23,620 nucleotides of DNA from Ancylobacter novellus (GCA_003241485.1 QFQD01000054.1:1-23620), one strand, 5' to 3'; numbered from the stretch's first letter, positions 1 through 7,900 are shown. Made by a program: numbers and translations. The notes: generated by a model from the sequence alone, not told the origin.

Positions 1-948
1 GGCGCGGATATGGGCGGGGAATTCGGCGATGAGCTTGGGCGACACCGCCTTCCGGTTCAGCCGCTGCTGCAGCACGTTGAAGGACTGCACGCGACCTTCA
101 CGCAGGATCAGCAGTTCGCCATCGACCGCGCCGTCGAAAGCGAGCGCCCCGGCAAGGTCAGGGAAGGCAGCGGAAATGTCCTCGCCGGTACGGCTGTAGA
201 GCCGGGTGACGTGGCGACCCTCTGGCGTCGGCGCGCGCACCGCCTGTACGCGGATGCCGTCCCATTTCCATTCGGCACGGAACAGTGCGGGGTCGAGCGC
301 AGCGAAATCCGCATCCTCGATGGGGTGGGACAGCATCACCGGGCGGAACGGTGCCGGGTCGTCGGTTTCCGGGCGTGGCCCTGTCCCCTCGGCCCAGGCG
401 AAGAGTTCCTCATAGGGCGGCGCGAGGCCGGGCCAGACCAGCTCGATTTCGTCCGGCGTACGTTCGCCAAGTGCGGCCACGGCCGTCTTGGCGAGCCGCG
501 CCGAGACGCCGATGCGCAGGCCGCCGGTGATGAGCTTCAGGAGCGCCCAGCGGCCAGTCTCGTCCAGCCGGTCGAGCAGCGAGGCGAGCACGGAGGGCAG
601 TTCGGCGCGGCCCATATGGGTGAAGGCGTGGACGACGGCTTCGAGCGGCGGCGGCTCCGTATCGTTGATGCCATGCGGCGCCGGCCACATCAGCGCGACC
701 GTCTCCGAGAGGTCGCCGACATAGTCGTAGGAAAGGGCGAACAGCACCGGATCGGTGCGTTCGGAAATCAGCTGGCGGATAAGGCCCGGCTTGGCATTGC
801 GGAAGGTGAGCGCGCCGGTCAGCGCCGCCAGCGCCCAGCCGCGCTCCGGGTCGGGCGCGTGGCGGAAATAGTCGGCGATGAGCCGTATCTTGCCGTTGCG
901 GCGCGGCTCATAGGCGAGGCGGTCGAGCAGGGCGGCGAAGCGGTTCAT
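1..948 (-). CDS. ATP-dependent DNA ligase, ligase-associated DNA-damage-response type (3' end outside window)
   Basis: This gene joins nicks in DNA through an enzyme-AMP intermediate. The visible 316 residues begin at the ATG at 948 and run off the left edge without a stop. An N-terminal helical ligase domain covers roughly residues 1-200. The adenylation motif lies in the context EWKWDGIRVQ, with the nucleotide-accepting Lys at about residue 228, followed by an SRTGEDIS segment typical of ATP-dependent ligases. The start overlaps the stop of the upstream exonuclease gene by 4 bp (ATGA), so the two are translationally coupled. This pairing matches the bacterial set of a ligase with a metallo-beta-lactamase-fold exonuclease, a PdeM-type endonuclease and an Lhr-like helicase. 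The other two members are expected just beyond the window (inference). Family members are usually about 530-600 aa, so a little over half is present. The pairing argues against a stand-alone LigD or LigC. Confidence 0.9.
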   Translation of the reverse strand, partial: MNRFAALLDRLAYEPRRNGKIRLIADYFRHAPDPERGWALAALTGALTFRNAKPGLIRQLISERTDPVLFALSYDYVGDLSETVALMWPAPHGINDTEPPPLEAVVHAFTHMGRAELPSVLASLLDRLDETGRWALLKLITGGLRIGVSARLAKTAVAALGERTPDEIELVWPGLAPPYEELFAWAEGTGPRPETDDPAPFRPVMLSHPIEDADFAALDPALFRAEWKWDGIRVQAVRAPTPEGRHVTRLYSRTGEDISAAFPDLAGALAFDGAVDGELLILREGRVQSFNVLQQRLNRKAVSPKLIAEFPAHIRA

Positions 949-1994
949 GGCTGCGACCCTTCGGAGGTGGCATCGGGCGTGGCGGCGCCTTCACCCTCCT
1001 CCTCGCCATAGCCGACCATATGCAGCGGGCGCGCACGCAGGCCGGCGAGCTGTGCCCAGTGCACCAGCGCGTCTTCCTGGCCATGCGTGACCCAGAGTTC
1101 CTCGCAGTCCGTGGCGAGAATGGCAGCCTGAAGGTCGTCCCAGTCGGCATGGTCGGAGATGATGAGCGGCAGCTCGACGCCGTTCTGCCGGGCGCGGGCG
1201 CGGATGCGCATCCAGCCGGAGGCAAAGGCGGTGACCGGATCGGGAAAGCGGCGCGACCAGACATCGCTGATCGCGCTCGGCGGACAGATGACGACCGCGC
1301 CGGCCAGCTCGGCCGGCTTCACATCGCGGGCAAGGCGGATGCCGCCCAGCGCGATGCCCTGTGCCTGATAATACGCGGTCAGCCGCTCCATGGCGCCATG
1401 GATGAGGATCGGCCGCTCGTGCCCGGCGGCGCGCAGCAGCGCCATCACCCGCTGCGCCTTGCCGAGCGCATAGGCACCGACCAGATGCGCGCGCTCGGGA
1501 AACAGCGCCAGCGAGGAGGTGAGCTTGGCCATCTCCTGCGCCGGATCGGGATGGCGGAACACCGGCAGGCCGAAGGTCGCCTCCGAGATGAAAACGTGGC
1601 AGCGCACGGGGGCGAAGGGCGCGGCGGTCGGGTCGGCGCCCGGCTTGTAGTCGCCGGAGGCGACGATGGTGCAGCCCTTCCAGTCGAGTGCGATCTGCGC
1701 GCTGCCCAGTATATGGCCGGCGGGATGGAAGGTGACGCCGACGCCGTTCACCTCGACGCGTGCGCCATAGAAGGCCGCCTGCGTGGTGCCCGCGAAGTTC
1801 TCGCCATAGCGGATTGCCATGATGTCGAGCGTCTGCCGGGTCGCCAGAACCGCGCCGTGACCGGCGCGGGCGTGGTCGGAATGGCCATGCGTCACCAGCG
1901 CACGGGGAACCGGGCGGGTGGGATCGATGAAAAAATCGCCGGCGGGCGAATAAAGCCCCTGCGGCGTTGAGTGGAGAAGTTCTTCCGGGCGCAT
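945..1994 (-). CDS. Ligase-associated DNA exonuclease, metallo-beta-lactamase fold
   Basis: This 349-residue protein belongs to the beta-CASP/metallo-beta-lactamase nuclease group related to SNM1/YSH1 and linked genetically to ATP-dependent ligases in DNA-damage response. The metal-binding motif THGHSDH is at residues 35-41, followed by HPAGHILGSAQ, SGDYKPG, SEATFGLPVFRHP and ISDHADW, all characteristic motifs of the fold. The ATG at 1994 was chosen because the conserved N-terminus (MRPEELL) starts there; an upstream start at 2132 would run into the divergent gene. The spacer to the divergent methyltransferase is only 49 bp. The gene ends in a 4-bp overlap with the ligase gene, indicating a two-gene or longer operon. 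Exonuclease polarity cannot be told from sequence. Confidence 0.88.
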   Translation of the reverse strand: MRPEELLHSTPQGLYSPAGDFFIDPTRPVPRALVTHGHSDHARAGHGAVLATRQTLDIMAIRYGENFAGTTQAAFYGARVEVNGVGVTFHPAGHILGSAQIALDWKGCTIVASGDYKPGADPTAAPFAPVRCHVFISEATFGLPVFRHPDPAQEMAKLTSSLALFPERAHLVGAYALGKAQRVMALLRAAGHERPILIHGAMERLTAYYQAQGIALGGIRLARDVKPAELAGAVVICPPSAISDVWSRRFPDPVTAFASGWMRIRARARQNGVELPLIISDHADWDDLQAAILATDCEELWVTHGQEDALVHWAQLAGLRARPLHMVGYGEEEGEGAATPDATSEGSQP

Positions 1995-2043
1995 CGTGAA
2001 ATCTATATAGGGCGACCTTCTGCATTTTTCGCGAGCCCCCCGC
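1995..2043. promoter_or_regulatory. Compact divergent promoter region between exonuclease and methyltransferase genes
   Basis: Only 49 bp separate two divergent start codons, so both promoters must lie here or within the coding regions. The spacer carries the AT-rich self-complementary stretch CTATATAG near 2004-2011, which could serve as a -10 element in either direction. No clear -35 or operator was seen. The promoter role is inferred from position. Confidence 0.35.
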
Positions 2044-2976
2044 ATGAGCCCCGCCCGGCTGATCCTGTCCTCCGGCGACCCCACGGTCGATCGCCGGTTC
2101 GAGTGGGCGCGCGCGCTGATGGAGGAGGGCAATGCGCCCGATGCCGCGGCGCTGCTGGTCGAGGCGGTGGAGCGCGCGGGGCACTACGCGCCCGCGTGGT
2201 TCCTGCTCGGCGAGGCGCGCGAGGCGGCGGGCGACCCGGACGGTGCCATCGAGGCCTATGGGCGGACGGTGGCGCTCGACCCGGCCGATACGCTCGGCGC
2301 GCGGCTGCGGCTCGCACGGCTCGGTGGCGTCTCTCCCGCCGAGGGGGGCATGAGCGAGGCCTATGTCCGCACCCTGTTCGACCAGTATGCCGCCCGCTTC
2401 GACGCGGCGCTGGCGCACCTGAACTATACCGGCCCGCAACTGATCGACGACGCGCTCGCCGCAGCCTGTCTCACGCTCGATCGGCCTTATGTTTTCGGCC
2501 GCGGCCTTGATCTGGGCTGCGGCACCGGCCTCGTCGCCGCCCGGCTGGTGGACCGGGTCGGGGAGATGGAGGGCGTCGACCTCTCGCCCAACATGATCGC
2601 GCTCGCCCAGCAGCGCGGCGTCTATGAGCGGGCGGTGGCGGGGGAGATGGTCGCCTTCCTCACGCAGCGCCCGGCCGAGGATGTCGACCTGATCTTCGCC
2701 GGCGATGCCTTCTGCTATCTCGACGATCTCGACCCGATCCTGCGGCAGTCCCGGCGCGTGCTGGAGCCGGGCGGGCTCATCGCCTTCACGCTGGAGACGC
2801 ATGAGGGCGACGGGGTGATGCTGCGGGACACGCTGCGCTTCGCCCACGGGCAAGCCTATGCCCGCGCCGCGCTGGAGGGTGCCGGGCTCACGCTGGTGTC
2901 GCTCACCGCGCAGTCCACGCGCCGCGAGAAGGACGAGCCGGTGCCGGGCCTCGTCGTGGTGGCGGTAAAGCCCTAG
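2044..2976 (+). CDS. SAM-dependent methyltransferase with N-terminal TPR region
   Basis: This 310-residue protein has two parts. Residues about 18-95 form tetratricopeptide-like helices (pattern AWFLLGEAREAAGDPDGAIEAY), which usually mediate protein contacts. Residues about 105-310 form a class I methyltransferase. The SAM-binding glycine motif GLDLGCGTG is at 154-162, the acidic residue of motif II lies in GVDLSPNM, and a motif IV-like stretch LIFAGDAFCYLDDLD follows. The pattern of a TPR followed by a methyltransferase with an early YDQYA-like segment (here LFDQYAARFD) is common in alphaproteobacteria, but the substrate is generally unknown. The ATG at 2044 gives a sensible N-terminus. The VOC gene follows after 9 bp, so the two are probably cotranscribed. 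Confidence 0.85.
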   Translation: MSPARLILSSGDPTVDRRFEWARALMEEGNAPDAAALLVEAVERAGHYAPAWFLLGEAREAAGDPDGAIEAYGRTVALDPADTLGARLRLARLGGVSPAEGGMSEAYVRTLFDQYAARFDAALAHLNYTGPQLIDDALAAACLTLDRPYVFGRGLDLGCGTGLVAARLVDRVGEMEGVDLSPNMIALAQQRGVYERAVAGEMVAFLTQRPAEDVDLIFAGDAFCYLDDLDPILRQSRRVLEPGGLIAFTLETHEGDGVMLRDTLRFAHGQAYARAALEGAGLTLVSLTAQSTRREKDEPVPGLVVVAVKP

Positions 2977-2985
2977 GATCGTTTG

Positions 2986-3381
2986 ATGCTGCGCGCCGTG
3001 CACCACATCGCGATCATCGCATCCGACTATGCGCGCTCCCGCCGCTTTTATGCCGAGGTGCTGGCGCTGCCGGTGCTGCACGAGGTGTTCCGGCAGGAGC
3101 GTGCCTCGTGGAAATGCGACCTCGACGCGGGCAATGCGCGGATCGAGCTGTTCTCCTTTCCCGCGCCGCCGCCGCGCCCGAGCCGGCCAGAGGCGTGTGG
3201 CCTGCGCCACCTTGCCTTCGCGACACCGGACATCGACGCCGAGATCGCGCGGCTGGAGGGCTTCGGCGTCGTGGTCGAGCCGGCGAGAGTTGATCCTTAT
3301 ACCGGGCGGCGCTTCACCTTCTTCGCCGATCCGGACGGGCTGCCGCTGGAACTCTATGAGGACGAGCCGTCCGGCCCATAA
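2986..3381 (+). CDS. VOC-superfamily protein, YaeR/SMU1112c-like (glyoxalase fold)
   Basis: This 131-residue single-domain protein has the vicinal-oxygen-chelate fold. The ordered metal-ligand pattern is visible: HHIAI near the N-terminus, IELFSF mid-protein, LRHLAF, and LPLELYE at the C-terminus, giving His/Glu/His/Glu ligands as in glyoxalase I and YaeR. Length and motif wording (RFYAEVL, FFADPDGLPLELYE) fit the YaeR subgroup, whose physiological substrate is not established, so glyoxalase activity is only possible. A TTG at 2983 directly precedes the ATG. The ATG at 2986 is preferred because AGGA at 2975-2978 lies 7 nt upstream. The gene follows the methyltransferase closely. Confidence 0.85.
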   Translation: MLRAVHHIAIIASDYARSRRFYAEVLALPVLHEVFRQERASWKCDLDAGNARIELFSFPAPPPRPSRPEACGLRHLAFATPDIDAEIARLEGFGVVVEPARVDPYTGRRFTFFADPDGLPLELYEDEPSGP

Positions 3382-3483
3382 GCGGCATCAATGTGCCCAT
3401 GACGTCTTTTGATGAACGACGGCGCGGATGTGGGTTATGTTCGCCGCTTCCCCATCGTCCCCTGTTCCCGCCACGAGCCCTTC

Positions 3484-4689
3484 ATGTCCTCCTCCGCCGC
3501 TCCCCTGCTGTCGCCTTCGCTGCTCGATCATGTCCGCCCGCAGGCGCTGACCTTGCCGGAGAGCGGCATTGTCGAGGTGTTCAACTATGGGCGCGGTCGC
3601 GAGGGGCTGATCCCGCTCTGGGCCGGTGAGGGCGATCTGCCGACGCCCGCCTTCATCGCCGAGGCGGCGACGCGCGCACTGGCGGCGGGCGAGACCTTCT
3701 ACACCTGGCAGCGCGGCATTCCCGAACTGCGTGCGGCCATCGCCCGCTATATGAGCCGGCTCTATGGCGTGGCCGAGGATCCCGAGCGCTATTTCGTCAC
3801 CGGCTCGGGGATGCACGCGGTTCAGGTCGCGCTGGGGCTCACCGTCTCGGCCGGCGAGGAGGTCATCGTACCCTCGCCGGAATGGCCGAACATCGCCGCC
3901 GCTGCTGAGGCGGCCGGAGCGCGGCCGGTCTATGTGCCGTTCTCCTTCGACGAGGCGCGCGGTTTCTGGCTGGATCTCGACCGTCTGGAGAGCGCGGTGA
4001 CGGCGAAGACGCGCGTCATCTTCATCAATTCGCCGGCCAACCCGACCGGCTTCGTTGCCTCGCACGACACGCTGCGCGGCGTGCTCGACATCGCCCGACG
4101 CCACGGTCTGTGGATCATCGCCGACGAGATCTATGGCCGCTTCTTCTATGAAGCCGGTGAGGGTGGGCTGGCGCCGTCCTTCCACGATGTGATGGAGCCG
4201 GAAGACCGCATCCTCTTCGTGCAGACCTTCTCGAAGAACTGGGCGATGACCGGTTGGCGCATGGGCTGGCTGGAGGCGCATCCCTCGCTGGGCGACGTGA
4301 TCGAGAATCTGATCCAGTATTCCAATTCGGGTGTCGCCGCCTTCATGCAGCGCGCCGGTGTGGCCGCGCTGGAGCGGGGCGAGAGCTTCGTTGCGCACCA
4401 GATCGAGCGGGCGCGGCGGGGGCGCGAGATCGTCGCCAAGGGGCTTGCGGCCTCGAACCGGGTGCGCTTTGCCCCGCCGCCCGGCGCCTTCTACATGTTC
4501 TTCGGCGTGGAGGGCGAGAGCGACACCCGCCAGCTGGCGCTGAAGCTGGTGGACGAGGCCAATATCGGCCTGGCGCCCGGCACCGCCTTCGGGCCGGGAG
4601 GCGAAGCCTATATCCGGCTATGCTTCGCCCGCGGCGAGGCGCAGATCACCGAGGCGACCGACCGTCTGGTGAACTGGCTGAAGAAGTGA
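3484..4689 (+). CDS. PLP-dependent class I/II aminotransferase
   Basis: This 401-residue fold-type I aminotransferase has the expected landmarks: ageTFYTWQRGIPELR (substrate-side segment), NSPANPTG at 182-189, IADEIYG with the PLP-pairing Asp at about 214, the Schiff-base lysine in TFSKNWAMTGWRMGW at about Lys251, and the carboxylate-binding Arg in AYIRLCF at about Arg378. It resembles aspartate/aromatic-type aminotransferases, but the amino acid substrate cannot be fixed. The ATG at 3484 is preferred over in-frame starts at 3409/3412. Those would add about 25 residues with no family resemblance, although no strong ribosome site is seen before 3484. The preceding 102 bp carry no recognisable signal. 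The gene probably belongs to the same plus-strand run as the VOC gene. Confidence 0.87.
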   Translation: MSSSAAPLLSPSLLDHVRPQALTLPESGIVEVFNYGRGREGLIPLWAGEGDLPTPAFIAEAATRALAAGETFYTWQRGIPELRAAIARYMSRLYGVAEDPERYFVTGSGMHAVQVALGLTVSAGEEVIVPSPEWPNIAAAAEAAGARPVYVPFSFDEARGFWLDLDRLESAVTAKTRVIFINSPANPTGFVASHDTLRGVLDIARRHGLWIIADEIYGRFFYEAGEGGLAPSFHDVMEPEDRILFVQTFSKNWAMTGWRMGWLEAHPSLGDVIENLIQYSNSGVAAFMQRAGVAALERGESFVAHQIERARRGREIVAKGLAASNRVRFAPPPGAFYMFFGVEGESDTRQLALKLVDEANIGLAPGTAFGPGGEAYIRLCFARGEAQITEATDRLVNWLKK

Positions 4690-4770
4690 CGGCGCCAGCT
4701 TACGCCCGTTCCGGTCGCCGCGAGGCGCATCGGGGGATCGTCGTAATGAAATCTTGCGGCGGACAGGTCG

Positions 4771-5970
4771 GTGGAGCACACTGAAATCATGCGTGAAATG
4801 ACGTCGTTTGAGGAGGCGGACCACCCGCCGACCGTCTCCGAGGCCCGGCTTCTCTCGGTGCTGGACACGGCCGCCGACGGTATCATCGTGATCGATGAGC
4901 GTGCGCGCATCTTGGTCTTCAACAAGGCCTGCGAACAGATGTTCGGCATCCCCGCCGCCGAGGCGGTGGGACAGAACGTCAAGATCGTGATGCCGACGGA
5001 ATATGCCGTTGAGCATGATGCCTATGTCGGCAGCTACATCCGCACGGGCGTGAAGAAGATCATCGGCATCGGCCGCGAGGTGCGCGGCCGGCACGCCGAC
5101 GGCACCATTTTCCCGCTGGAGCTGTCCGTCGGCGAGGCGGCCACGCCGGACGGCCGCCAGTTCATCGGCATCCTGCGCGACCTTCGTCCGCGCAAGGAGA
5201 GCGAGCAGAGGCTCGCCGATCTGCAGAGCGAACTCGTCCACCTTGCCCGCGTCTCCGCCATCGACGAGATGGGCGCCGCCATCGCGCATGAGCTGAACCA
5301 GCCGCTCACCGCACTGATCCTCTATCTGCAGGCGATCCGCCGGGCCCACCAGAAGGGCATCGACCTCAACAGCGTCGTGGGCGACATCCTGGACAAGGCC
5401 GCCGGCGAGGCCGAGCGCGCCGGGCACATCATCCAGCGCATGCGCCAGTTCGTCGAGAAGCGCGAGCCGGAACGGCATGTGCGCGACATCAACCCGCTGG
5501 TCGACGACGCGATCGAGCTGACGCTGCTCGGCCAGGGCCACCGCATTCGCGTCGACCGCGAGAGCCGGGAGAAGCTGCCGCATGTCTCGGTCGATCCGGT
5601 GCAGGTTCAGCAGATCGTCGTGAACCTGGTGCGCAACGCCATCGAGGCCGCGGCCGGCGCGCCCGATCCGGCGATCCGTGTGTCGACACGGATGAAGGAC
5701 GGCAATGTGGTCATCGAGGTTGGGGACAATGGGCCGGGCATCGCGCCGCAGGCCCTGCCCAAGCTGTTCGAGGCGTTCGCTAGTTCAAAACGTCGCGGCA
5801 TGGGGCTCGGGCTTGCGATTTCGCGGACGATCGCACAGAACCACGGGGGGGATCTGCTGGTCGATCCCGGTGGCAATGGCAAGGGCGCGTGCTTCTCGCT
5901 CGTCCTGCCCGTCGCATCGCCGGTTCCGGCCGAGGTCGGTGAGGGAGCAAGACATGGCGCAGATGGGTGA
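4771..5970 (+). CDS. fixL: FixL-type oxygen-sensing histidine kinase (soluble, heme PAS)
   Basis: This is the oxygen sensor of the FixLJ pair; deoxy-heme FixL phosphorylates FixJ. Numbered from the GTG at 4771, residues about 25-140 form a PAS domain containing EHDAY with the proximal heme His at 82 and GIGR with the distal Arg at 102. That 20-residue spacing equals His200/Arg220 in Bradyrhizobium FixL. The hydrophobic heme-pocket triad is Ile97/Leu118/Val120. The kinase core has the phospho-accepting His173 in AHELNQPL, the N box VNLVRNAIEA near 283-292, DNGPGI at 319-324 and GMGLGLAIS at 343-351. No membrane segment is present, so the kinase is cytosolic. The start is uncertain: an ATG at 4789 has GGAG 12 nt upstream and would remove six residues. 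The gene overlaps fixJ by 17 bp. Confidence 0.93.
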   Translation: MEHTEIMREMTSFEEADHPPTVSEARLLSVLDTAADGIIVIDERARILVFNKACEQMFGIPAAEAVGQNVKIVMPTEYAVEHDAYVGSYIRTGVKKIIGIGREVRGRHADGTIFPLELSVGEAATPDGRQFIGILRDLRPRKESEQRLADLQSELVHLARVSAIDEMGAAIAHELNQPLTALILYLQAIRRAHQKGIDLNSVVGDILDKAAGEAERAGHIIQRMRQFVEKREPERHVRDINPLVDDAIELTLLGQGHRIRVDRESREKLPHVSVDPVQVQQIVVNLVRNAIEAAAGAPDPAIRVSTRMKDGNVVIEVGDNGPGIAPQALPKLFEAFASSKRRGMGLGLAISRTIAQNHGGDLLVDPGGNGKGACFSLVLPVASPVPAEVGEGARHGADG

Positions 5971-6571
5971 GGTCTTCATCGTGGACGACGATTCGGCGGT
6001 GCGTGATGCGCTGTCGCTCGTCCTGAGCCTCGAAGGCTACCATGTGCGCGGCTTTTCCGACGGCGCCGCCTTCCTCTCCGTCGCCCGCACCCATGTGCCG
6101 TCCTGCATCGTGCTGGACGTCCACATGCCCGGCCGCTCCGGGCTCGACATACTGAAAGAGCTGGAAGCGGACCGTTACCCCGCGCCGATCTTCGTCATCT
6201 CCGGCCAGGGCGACATCCCGATGGCGGTCGATGCCATCCGCCATGGTGCGCTGGACTTCATCGAGAAGCCGTTTGACGCCGACACAGTGGTCGGGCGCGT
6301 GCGCGACGCCATCGAGGCGCATAACCGCCGCACCGCCGCCGAGCCGAGCGACCTGCTCACCGCCCATTTCCCCGGCCACGACCTGCTGACCCCGCGCGAG
6401 CGCGAGGTGCTGGTGCAGATCGCCTCCGGCGCCTCCAACAAGGAGGCGGGGCGCGTGCTCGGCATTTCGCCGCGCACCATCGAGGTGCATCGCGCCCGAA
6501 TCATGGAAAAGCTGGGCGCCAAAAACGCCGCCGATCTGGTGCGCATCGTGCTGAAGGATATGCGTTCCTGA
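5954..6571 (+). CDS. fixJ: FixJ response regulator (receiver plus LuxR-type HTH)
   Basis: This 205-residue partner of FixL activates fixK-type promoters when phosphorylated. The receiver domain (1-125) carries the acidic triad DDD at 11-13, the phospho-acceptor Asp55 in VLDVHMPG, Ser83 in ISGQGD and Lys105 in IEKPF. The C-terminal domain (about 143-205) has the LuxR/FixJ helix-turn-helix LTPREREVL...SNKEAGRVLGISPRTIEVHR. Length equals that of rhizobial FixJ. The ATG at 5954 is preceded by GAGGGAG at 5941 and lies inside the 3' end of fixL, so translation is coupled. A continuous upstream reading frame is only the overlap with fixL and not an N-terminal extension. Confidence 0.95.
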   Translation: MAQMGEVFIVDDDSAVRDALSLVLSLEGYHVRGFSDGAAFLSVARTHVPSCIVLDVHMPGRSGLDILKELEADRYPAPIFVISGQGDIPMAVDAIRHGALDFIEKPFDADTVVGRVRDAIEAHNRRTAAEPSDLLTAHFPGHDLLTPREREVLVQIASGASNKEAGRVLGISPRTIEVHRARIMEKLGAKNAADLVRIVLKDMRS

Positions 6572-6663
6572 CATAGGACAGGGCGCAACCTGCGCGGGCT
6601 ACGCATCCCTACGAATTGCGACGCCGGGGCTGCTTGACCAGTTTCGACGGGTCGAGCGGGAGA

Positions 6664-7017
6664 ATGCTGGTGCGAGTTCATGTTGTGGAGGACGACGCGG
6701 GGGTGAGCGATTCGCTCAGCCTCATTCTTGCGAATCTGGGTCACAACGTCGTCTCCTACCCTGACGCGGAGAGCCTGTTCCGTTCCACCCCGCCGGACGG
6801 CAGTGACACAGTCATCGTCGATCTCAGCCTTCCCGGCATTCCCGGCGCCCAGGTGGTGCGCTGGCTGCTGAAGCTGGCGGCGGTGCCGCGGGTCGTGGTG
6901 ATTACCGGCCAGTCGCAGAGTGCGATCGAGCACCAGTTGCGTGGTCTCATGCCGGTCATGCTGGTGCGCAAGCCGCTCGACCTGGAGACGCTGGCCCAGG
7001 CCATCCCGCTCGAATAA
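6664..7017 (+). CDS. Single-domain response regulator next to fixLJ-fixK (FixT-like candidate)
   Basis: This 117-residue protein is a receiver domain with no output domain. The phosphorylation machinery is complete: Glu9-Asp10-Asp11, phospho-acceptor Asp53 in IVDLSLPG, Thr81 in ITGQ and Lys103 in RKPLD. The ATG at 6664 follows a GCGGGA ribosome site; an in-frame TTG at 6616 would add 16 residues unlike a receiver. It sits between fixJ and fixK on the same strand. In Caulobacter a single-domain receiver, FixT, feeds back to inhibit FixL. The placement makes a similar role here a reasonable inference, but orthology was not tested. Alternatives are a phosphate sink for FixL or a partner of another kinase. 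Confidence 0.85.
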   Translation: MLVRVHVVEDDAGVSDSLSLILANLGHNVVSYPDAESLFRSTPPDGSDTVIVDLSLPGIPGAQVVRWLLKLAAVPRVVVITGQSQSAIEHQLRGLMPVMLVRKPLDLETLAQAIPLE

Positions 7018-7161
7018 TCCGACATCTCCTTGGGTGGACCGATGCAAGGCCGGGGCCTGTTCCCGGCCTTTCTCGTTATGAATCAATGCCTTCGCGCGGG
7101 CCTTCCGGAAAGTCCCTTACGCAGCCGCCCGAACTGTCGGACAGGGGGCGGGCCTCTATGG

Positions 7162-7175
7162 TTGACGCAGATCAA
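7162..7175 (+). promoter_or_regulatory. FixK/FNR-type box immediately upstream of fixK start
   Basis: The 14-bp sequence TTGACGCAGATCAA matches the FNR/FixK consensus TTGAT-N4-ATCAA at 9 of 10 specified positions. It ends 15 bp before the preferred fixK ATG (7191). A site this close to the gene cannot activate a class II promoter for fixK, because the transcript would begin inside the gene. Negative autoregulation by FixK is therefore the simplest reading (inference). Confidence 0.65.
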
Positions 7176-7190
7176 CTCGCGGAGAGCAAC

Positions 7191-7832
7191 ATGCGCCAGA
7201 TCATCGACGAACGCAGCGGCAGCTATTCGCGTCAGGCGACCTCGGCCGAGGCGCTCGCCTCCAATATGCGCATCGCCGCCCATGTCACCGTGCTGCACGA
7301 GGGCGACCCTGCCCGCCGCATCATGGAAGTGGTGGAAGGCGCGGTGATGCTGACCAAGCTGCTGCCGGACGGGCGCCGTCAGGTGGTCGAACTGCTCGGT
7401 CCCGGCGATGTCTTCGGCCTGGCGTCCTGCGATGCCTATGCCTGCTCGGCGGAAACGCTGACCGCGGTGACGATCGCCACGCATGACCGCAGCGCGCTGG
7501 AGCGCGACCCGGTGCTTGCCGCACGCCTGCTCCGCCGCTTCGAGGCGCAGCTTTGCGCGATGCACTCTCACGCGCTGGTGCTCGGGCGGATGTCGGCTCT
7601 GGAACGGGTGGCCTTCTTCCTGATGCGGCTGGTGCCGGAGGGAGTGGTGGGCGCCACGCTGCACCTTTCCATGACGCGGCAGGAGATCGCCGATTTCCTC
7701 GGCCTGACACTGGAGACGGTGAGCCGCGCCTTCTCCGAACTGAAGCGCCGCGGGCTGGTCGCCCTGCTGCGCGCGGACGAGGTGAAGATCCACGACCGCG
7801 GCACGATGCGCCGCCTTGCCGGCGCCGCCTGA
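7191..7832 (+). CDS. fixK: FixK, CRP/FNR-family transcriptional regulator
   Basis: This 213-residue regulator is controlled by FixLJ in rhizobia and activates genes for microaerobic respiration and heme synthesis through TTGAT-N4-ATCAA boxes. Residues about 20-120 form the cyclic-nucleotide-like beta roll (VLHEGDPARRIMEVVEGAV, LLGPGDVFGL). The C-terminal winged helix has MTRQEIADFLGLTLETVSRAFSEL with the FNR-type recognition residues Glu175 and Ser178-Arg179. The N-terminal cysteine cluster of FNR is absent, so it should not bind a [4Fe-4S] oxygen-sensing cluster; oxygen input would come from FixLJ. The ATG at 7191 has GGAG about 7 nt upstream. An ATG at 7158 is in frame, but its coding sequence would contain the FixK box. 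A strong terminator follows. Confidence 0.92.
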   Translation: MRQIIDERSGSYSRQATSAEALASNMRIAAHVTVLHEGDPARRIMEVVEGAVMLTKLLPDGRRQVVELLGPGDVFGLASCDAYACSAETLTAVTIATHDRSALERDPVLAARLLRRFEAQLCAMHSHALVLGRMSALERVAFFLMRLVPEGVVGATLHLSMTRQEIADFLGLTLETVSRAFSELKRRGLVALLRADEVKIHDRGTMRRLAGAA

Positions 7833-7872
7833 GCCGCGCCGCGCTTCCCGCAATTCTCCCCGAACGCCTTCA

Positions 7873-7900
7873 CGCCCCGCAGCACTGCGGGGCGTTTTTT
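7873..7900 (+). terminator. Rho-independent terminator after fixK
   Basis: A perfect 9-bp GC-rich stem (CGCCCCGCA with TGCGGGGCG, loop GCAC) is followed directly by six T residues. It lies 40 bp after the fixK stop and only 21 bp before the end of the convergent hemN gene. The T-tract orients it for plus-strand transcripts. Confidence 0.92.

Noticed and set aside
991..3210. 739-residue minus-strand open frame spanning the exonuclease, the divergent spacer and the methyltransferase
   Set aside because: Composition is Arg/Gly/Ala-rich shadow coding and it contradicts three recognised genes.
6634..6647. TTGACCAGTTTCGA as a second FixK box before the single-domain receiver gene
   Set aside because: Only 7 of 10 consensus positions match and the right half-site is broken; its spacing to the start (16 bp) mirrors the fixK box but is not enough.
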